Translations under genes and position numbers: made by a program
The notes under the pieces: model-generated
What the model was told of the DNA's origin: nothing
The model's input: the letters and a program-made list of their open reading frames with translations, nothing else
The model's database searches: none
Source: Symbiodinium natans
Taxonomy: Eukaryota > Sar > Dinophyceae > Suessiales > Symbiodiniaceae
Length of the DNA: 64,000 bases
Assembly: GCA_905221605.1 (NCBI GenBank)
Contig: CAJNDS010002526.1
Span: 62,001 to 126,000, forward strand
Direction: 5' to 3'
Shown: piece after piece, positions 57,670 through 64,000 of the stretch
Layout of the letters: every line of letters begins with the position of its first letter
How positions within the stretch are numbered: the stretch's first letter is position 1

Positions 57670-60600
57670 GCGATTACGAGAAAAAACCCTGGTCCAAAGA
57701 CGGGAAAAAGCATTCCGACACTGCCCTTGCTAGGCTTTGGCACCTCACGTGGTGATGCACCAAGCTTGCGGGACAGCTTGCGGGAAGTTTCGGTTACCGT
57801 CGCAAGCCTGCTCCCAGCACAAGTATTGGCACAATCGTTCCGGCGAACTCTGCAGCTGGCTCAATGATGTTCGTAGGTAGGATTCGCCTGGCTTTGCGCG
57901 ACCTAGGCCGAGATGGGGGCCTCACTGGGGGCCTCTCTCGTTTTGATGCTACGCACCTCGCCTCGGCCTAGGCCCAGCGGCGAGGCAACCCAAACCAGAG
58001 AGCGCGGCTTGCTCCTAGACTCCTAGACTGTTTTTGGGTGGGGGGGGTGGGGGGGGTGGGGGGGTGGAGCTGAAACACTTACGGCCCGAGGCATCGGAGG
58101 ATAACCACGAAATCAAGCCCAAAGTTTTTTGTCCAATATTCAAACTTATTTCCGGGCTCGACCCCCTAAGACCCGACAATCGGGAGTTCGAGAAGCTTAC
58201 CGGCGGGGGGGGTGCATTCCTCATTTCCCGATTGTCCTCGCCCCCAGGCCACGTTGCTCGAATCTTGGACCCGCAACAGCTGGCACAAACGCACAGTTGC
58301 ATCCAAAAGAACCTCAACCATCCTCAGCCCCAACCCTTAAACCTGGCGAGGCGCTTGCGCTCTGACTGTCGTTCCGAGAAGGGTCTCTTTCGGCTTGCAC
58401 TCCCTTGGCCCCGCTTCTCCCCCCTCCCATTGTATCCCCCCCCCCTCCCCGGTTGGGTTTCGGGTTTGGGGTTGAGGACTTTAGAGGTTCTAGCGTCTGA
58501 TGCAGTTCCTGCCCACATCTGTCCACGGCTGCGATTGAACCCCCTCACAGCCTTTGGTTTTGGGTGATCGGGGCCTGCAGGTTCGTGCAGGCATGGCGGC
58601 ATCGCCAAGCTTCACTCGCAGTGCCTCTGCAATCCTCAGCGGTGGTGTTGCTCTGGCGCCAAGCTTGGCAAGCAATCGTGAGAACACGGGCGCCTCGCCA
58701 GAGAATTCGATGGTCTAGAGAGGTTGAGCTTGTTTTGGTACGCTCTTGCGAGGCCCTTTCTGAGCCTCGGTGTCACACATCACTTTCAGGCTTACCGACA
58801 CACCCCATAGCAGTCGCTGCCAGGATCGGCAGAAGATCCCTTTCTCTCACGGGCGACTTCGCGGAGACAGGCAGGCATCTGCAATGTCCTGAACGTATGG
58901 GCATGACATGGCATGACACTCAAGTCGGAACCCGTCCCCGGCTTGACATCAAACCGCGAGAGTTGTCGACTCTGAATTACAGATCTGGAGGATGAGCATG
59001 AAAGCGTTTTTTGAGAAGATGGAATAATTTGGCCGCGAATTGCATCCTGGGCAAATGAAGAGCGCCGAAGCCAACGTTGGGAATTCTACCCCAACGTTGG
59101 CTTCCGTCCGGTGGAGGCGCTCTTGCGCTTGACAACTCACAAAAATACCAAGTTTTTCCTTGTTTGGGCCGTGTTCTCCCAGCGTATCCAGAGTGTCGCT
59201 ATGTGTCGCTCGCAGTGATAGCACGTGCGGGTCCGCATTCCGCATCTGTTCCTTGAAGGGGGCTTGGGCTGTGACATGCTGTGACCGTGATCTTGGGATA
59301 TTCGCCTGGCTCTCTGCAAACGGGGCCCCGTGTGGTCGGAGCAAAGACGGTTCACATCTTTCCTCCAGGACTCCTCTTCTGAAGGGTCTCAGCTGAGTGG
59401 TGTGATTGTTGTCCTGGGCGGGGGGGATTGTGCAGAACAGGGCCGCTGACAGCCACTGACGACCGTCGGAGATACTATGACATGGAAATACATGGAATGC
59501 AATGCGTGCGGAGTCCTTGCCTGCGGAAACTGACCCCACGGAGTTGCGTTCGCACCAAAACACACCTGAAGCAAACAATTTTGCCTCGAGAAGCAACATC
59601 GATTCTTTATGTTAATTCTCGTCCCACCACAGTGATGGCCAGGTGGATAGCGAATCCGTGCAGCGCCGACTTCGAGACGAGGCACGCGTAAATGGGACGA
59701 GGTTGTGCATCTCGGCAAGCATGCGCGATGGAAGGGTCATCGAGTCATCGAATAATTCAGGTTCCGCCCGTGCCCCTTGCGAGGGTTAGCGACAGCATGT
59801 TTGGCCGGGATAGGGGCTTTCTGGAAGCCGTTGCAACAGCACATTGCAAAGGCCCTCCCGTCTCCCACACATGATTACCGTTGACTCACAACCACCATGC
59901 TGTGATGACAGTCTGCCAGGCGGTCGAGCAGATCATGCGAAGATTTACACCTTGGGTGGCACCTTGCCTGCGCTTTTAACATCGGGTGCTAACACCATGT
60001 GTGCAGAAACGGATTATTGTACTAACAGTTTTGCACTTGTGGGATGGCCCGGAATCGCATTATTTTCAGCAGCTCATGATTTTCAGCAGCTGTGCATAGT
60101 TGCCCAGGCTCTTGCAGAACCGGGCACTTGTTGGTTGCAGAAGCCCCCAGCCCGAAAATGCCTTTCAGCATCTTGCATCCTGCCCCAAGGGCATTCCAAG
60201 GGCAGTTCCACGACTCGACTAGTCATGTGAAATGTGGTGAGATCCCGGCTTTAGACACCTCTGCTCGTCATAAACTGTTTGCTGAGATTTGCCTTTGCTT
60301 TGCCGGCTTGTTTGGACTCGGTGCTCCTCGGCTGCAGGGCAGTAGTGGGAGGCCAGGAAGTCTCCCTCTCTGTCTCTTTTTCTCTTCTGTTGCTTCCTCC
60401 ATTTCCCTCCAACTCGCTCTGTCCTTCTCCATCCCTGTCTCTACCTCTATTGCTTTCCCAGCTCCATCTCTGGATCTTTCCTGTGATGATGTAGCATATC
60501 TCACATCCCTAAATGGTGGTGGAAGACCATGTCAGATCTGTACGGTTTTAGCGAGGGCTTGGAACACTGCATGCCAGTTGCATTCCGCGGAAGCTCTCGT
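57670..60600. other. No supportable gene
   Basis: Frames such as 58034-58567 (plus) and 58949-59599 (minus) are long but have no motif, no matching exons and G- or C-rich composition. A poly-G/T tract lies at 58035-58066. The one notable structure is the hairpin at 59058-59124. Confidence 0.5.
59058..59124. repeat. Imperfect palindrome / long hairpin
   Basis: A perfect 15-base stem (59067-59081 with 59090-59104, core CCAACGTTGG) encloses an 8-base loop. A further 9-base stem, AAGAGCGCC (59058-59066) with GGCGCTCTT (59116-59124), pairs outside it with an 11-base bulge on the right arm. It could be a foldback element remnant, a structured RNA or a terminator-like hairpin. Confidence 0.85.
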
Positions 60601-60610
60601 GTTGTCACCC

Positions 60611-60633
60611 TTCTCTCTCTCTCTCTCTCTCTC
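60611..60633. repeat. (CT)n microsatellite
   Basis: Eleven CT dinucleotides in a wider CT-rich region (60357-60440 is also pyrimidine-rich). Confidence 0.95.
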
Positions 60634-60935
60634 TGTCTTGCTCTCACTCCTTCTGGCTCTCTTGCTGTTGAGTCTCGGGCCCTAGGTTGCCTCACTGGCT
60701 CTGGTGATCGTGTTTTGGCGCGCCTTCCTTGCCGCTCTTTTCTATGGAAACCTTCCCTGCGATCAGCCCATGCTGACATCCAGCAGCATACAGCATCAGC
60801 CGTTGGCATGTTCTGGGCATGTCCACTGCGTTGGCCACTTCGATTCCGATACGAACTGAGGAGATACTATATGATCTGCAGCATTCTTGTCGGGAGAATA
60901 GCGGAGCAACTCTCCTCAAGGGCCAACCGTTGCTT

Positions 60936-61084
60936 ACATTGCATTACGTTGCATTACATTGCATTACATTGCATTACATTGCATTACATTGCATCACATT
61001 GCATTACATTGCATTACATTGCATTACATTGCATTACATTGCATTACATTGCATGACATTGCATGACATTGCATTACATTGCAT
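60936..61084. repeat. 10-bp minisatellite (TTGCATTACA)n
   Basis: About 15 tandem copies of TTGCATTACA with a few single-base variants (CATCACA, CATGACA, CATTACG). It is followed by four copies of TTGCTCAxA at 61084-61120. All frames give His/Cys/Ile/Thr-rich repeats and are artefacts. Confidence 0.97.
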
Positions 61085-61119
61085 TGCTCAGAGTTGCTCA
61101 CATTGCTCATATTGCTCAG

Positions 61120-62290
61120 AGTCGATTCGCGCTCAAGTCTGCAGATTCGTGCCAAGTGCAAGCTGCGAGCTGTGAAATGTTGAGAGTTGGACCCCAGGCT
61201 GCATGCAGGTTCGCGGCATGTCCACGCGATCTGTACCTCGCCGGTGCTTTTTGACATGCTTTGAATGTAGTTTTTGGTTGCACGAGGTTCTCAAACCACT
61301 CATGCAGTAAGCCAGCTCTGCAGAAGATCAAGTTGCTACCAGTTTAGTTGGAATATCTTTGGGCGGATTGCACGTGAGAGCAAAGGTATGGATGTCCACT
61401 ACATTAATTTCTTTGATTCCTGGATGGATCACGATGATATGGGGTTACACCCTTATCCAGGCCGATTGGTTTCAAGTCAGCATTGGTGAATCCACCCTGG
61501 CTAGTCTTGGGTCGCTCAGAAGCTCTAGTGGCTTCACAAACCAGACAAACCCCTTACGAAATGACTTCAAACTTTGTCGAGAAATTCGTGCAAGAACATG
61601 AGTAGGCAACTCGCTCGCCTTTTGCAGTCGAATGTTCGTTCAAAAGCGTTCAACCTCGACGGGCCTACTCAGCCCCCCTCAATCCTTCCAGCCGTTCCAG
61701 CACGGATTGCTCCCGCAGCACGTCCAAGTGTATTCATAAAGACATCGAAAGACTGCGTTGCAAATAGTACGTTGTTGGTGCGCAACAAGTACATTGTTGC
61801 TGTTGGTGCTGGTGCCTGTGTATATCTCTCTGTATCTCACGGAGATGTAGTGCAGGAACACGTGTGTTCGCAGTGACAGCTCTAGCTCTGCATGCATGTG
61901 GTTTGCATGACTTGTGTTGCTCATCCATGCCGTGGGCAATCTCTCAATAGGACTGAACGAAAAGCTTTCTCCACCTGCCCATCCTCTCTTGCTTCCTGTG
62001 CTGCCTGTCTGCGAATGGACCGGGAACCGGTCCATCCTCCATCTTGGACCGTGATCTGCAGGCACCTTGTGCAGTTGTAGTTTAACAATGCCTTGCATGG
62101 GACATCAGGGCACCTCCACTTGCAGAACGACGAATCCGCATCTATTCGATGACACGAAGATGTACATTTATTTTCAGACACCTGGCTTGTAGTTGACATC
62201 ACTACTTCATGTGCCTGTCATGGTATCATGCTATCGGCTTTCGCAGCCAAGAAAGGCCGAAGGCAACCATATTAGCAGCAACAGCAGCCT
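61120..62290. other. No firm gene; one exon-like frame at 61370-61487
   Basis: The plus-strand piece reads RIARESKGMDVHYINFFDSW, then MDHDDMGLHPYPGRLV, to a stop. It is protein-like, but a second frame over the same bases is also open and hydrophobic. No chain of exons can be built. Confidence 0.35.
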
Positions 62291-62322
62291 TAACGGCTGC
62301 CGAAACGGCAGCGTCGGCAGCA

Positions 62323-62745
<423 letters not shown>

Positions 62746-62759
62746 CAGCAGCAACAACA

Positions 62760-64000
62760 GCATCAGTGAGACTGCTGTCGTCGACCGCTCTGTGCAATTG
62801 TGTAAAGTCAATCTTGCCAGATTGGCCGAGAGTTGGTGCCGCAAAAAATGGTGCCTGAGGATAGGAGCTTCATTGGCGTACCTGGTGGTCTCGAGCTCAG
62901 CCTCCTATGGCAGTTGCTGTGGCTGCACTGTTGCAGCATACATCAGCACACTGCAGCACCGCCATTCTGTGCTCTGGCGCCAAGTTGGGTATTCCACTTA
63001 TCGTCTTCGCACATCGCTTTCTGCTGGCCATCACAAGTCTCAACTCCGGCGAGGGCGTGCGAGGCTGCAGCTCAGAGGAAGAGGCTTCTGTAAGCCGCTA
63101 GTAAGGGAGAATTTTTGTGGTGTCAAAGGGGGCATTAAAGGTCCGAGGGCGACCTCGGACAATCGTGCGACGCCAGAATCTGATGACAGGCTTCTTCTTG
63201 TTTCGAGTAGCTCTGGGCAACGCTGGGTAGCGCTGTGGCTGTCATGACTCATGACGCACATGGCAATAAACAATTGCCGTTTACAGTCATTTAAGTTGTT
63301 GTGAAGCCATAGTTGGCTGCTTCGCTAACGCATCAATGTGAACCACGTCTTTCGGGTATGAAGTGATGGCCCAGGTGCTGCCATGATTAAGGATCTTCCG
63401 AACCTTGTCTGCATGGCATGTTGGTGACTCTTTTTGGTGCATCCTGACAAGCCAATCGCTGCTTGACTGCTCCATGTCCGACCTTGAGGAAGATTCCGAA
63501 AGACAGTCCGGAGCTTCGGGACCCTGAAGATGGTAGTGTCTTGCCATGGTTCTTGTCCTAGCTTCAGGGCTTTCCGAGCTTGAGAGCTTGTCAGGCTTTT
63601 TTGTGGTGTACCTGAAGATTGGGTGTAACTTCAAATAGTGGCGAGTGACAAGCCCGAAGCCCCCCCCCCGGCCCCAGGACAAAGCATCGGATCTATACAC
63701 GAAGTGGTACGTGTGGTGGGTTACAAAAGTAGCGGCATATCGTAGCACATCGATCGCAACTCTCCAGAAGGACTGGAGTTGGTCTCAAGTGAAACAGCCG
63801 CAAATTTCTCGATCTTCCATTTTTGTGATCTTGTTTGAGCTGCCTTCAGTACAAGGCATTATGGAGTGCAGCATTTGTTTGTCTTCCTTTGGCTCGAAGA
63901 CAGTGGACGCCTGGGCAGCACTGCGCAGCGATATACCTGGGTAATTCTTGCGCGTGCACGTGGAGCGGAATGCAAAACTTTGGTCGTGAAGTTGGGTCGT
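62760..64000. other. No firm gene
   Basis: A plus-strand frame ending at 63101 (ILCSGAKLGIPLIVFAHRFL, then AITSLNSGEGV) is hydrophobic and could be a terminal exon, but it stands alone. The minus-strand frame 63287-63748 has no motif. Confidence 0.4.

Noticed and set aside
56287-57743. Frames of 414-474 codons on both strands
   Set aside because: They are poly-Thr, Arg-Pro, Ser-Trp or poly-Val readings of 3- and 9-base repeats. A period divisible by three keeps every frame open.
57841-58608. Long frames on both strands near 58.0-58.6 kb
   Set aside because: They arise from G- and C-runs and Pro/Gly-rich sequence, with no family features and no phase-matched neighbours.

Overview
The window looks like nuclear DNA of a dinoflagellate, most probably of the Symbiodiniaceae type. 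Long, gene-poor stretches hold many microsatellites and minisatellites. Perfect and decayed CCCTAAA/TTTAGGG arrays lie inside the sequence. Genes are cut into short exons by introns that start with GT, GC or apparently GA and end in AG, usually followed by G. Neighbouring genes share a strand over long distances. I see no bacterial operons, ribosome binding sites, tRNA, rRNA or CRISPR arrays. Most long open frames are artefacts of low-complexity repeats.

Layout. From 0.65 to about 14.8 kb the genes lie on the minus strand. A T7-type single-subunit (mitochondrial) RNA polymerase runs from about 14 kb down to 7.8 kb. Downstream of it, on the same strand, is a TPR-repeat protein (7.5 to 0.65 kb). 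The two are separated by telomere-like debris at 7.1-7.4 kb. From 14.8 to 24.5 kb lies a repeat-rich strand-switch zone: (AGT)n and (ACT)n arrays, a telomeric array, a 100-base assembly gap, a roughly 80-base minisatellite and one isolated Rep/HUH-like open frame on the plus strand. From 24.6 kb on, every supportable gene is on the plus strand: an unknown three-exon gene (24.6-25 kb), an OmpA-like-domain protein (26.2-27.3 kb), several partial unknown genes (28.7, 34-35.2, 40.5 and 42.6-44.2 kb), a gene tail at 50.2-50.5 kb, and a clear ammonium transporter (53.3-55.4 kb). The last 8 kb is mostly minisatellites.

The two firmly identified genes are the mitochondrial-type RNA polymerase and the Amt ammonium transporter. 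The polymerase carries motif A and motif B, but I could not find motif C or anything downstream of it. Joining exons by family conservation and reading-frame phase gives several introns with GA at the 5' end and short direct repeats at the two junctions, a signature discussed for dinoflagellate intron gain. All exon boundaries are my reading of genomic sequence without transcript evidence. I found no convincing previously undescribed multi-gene system. The most unusual items are the non-canonical introns, the truncated polymerase, the Rep-like frame and the interstitial telomere-like arrays.
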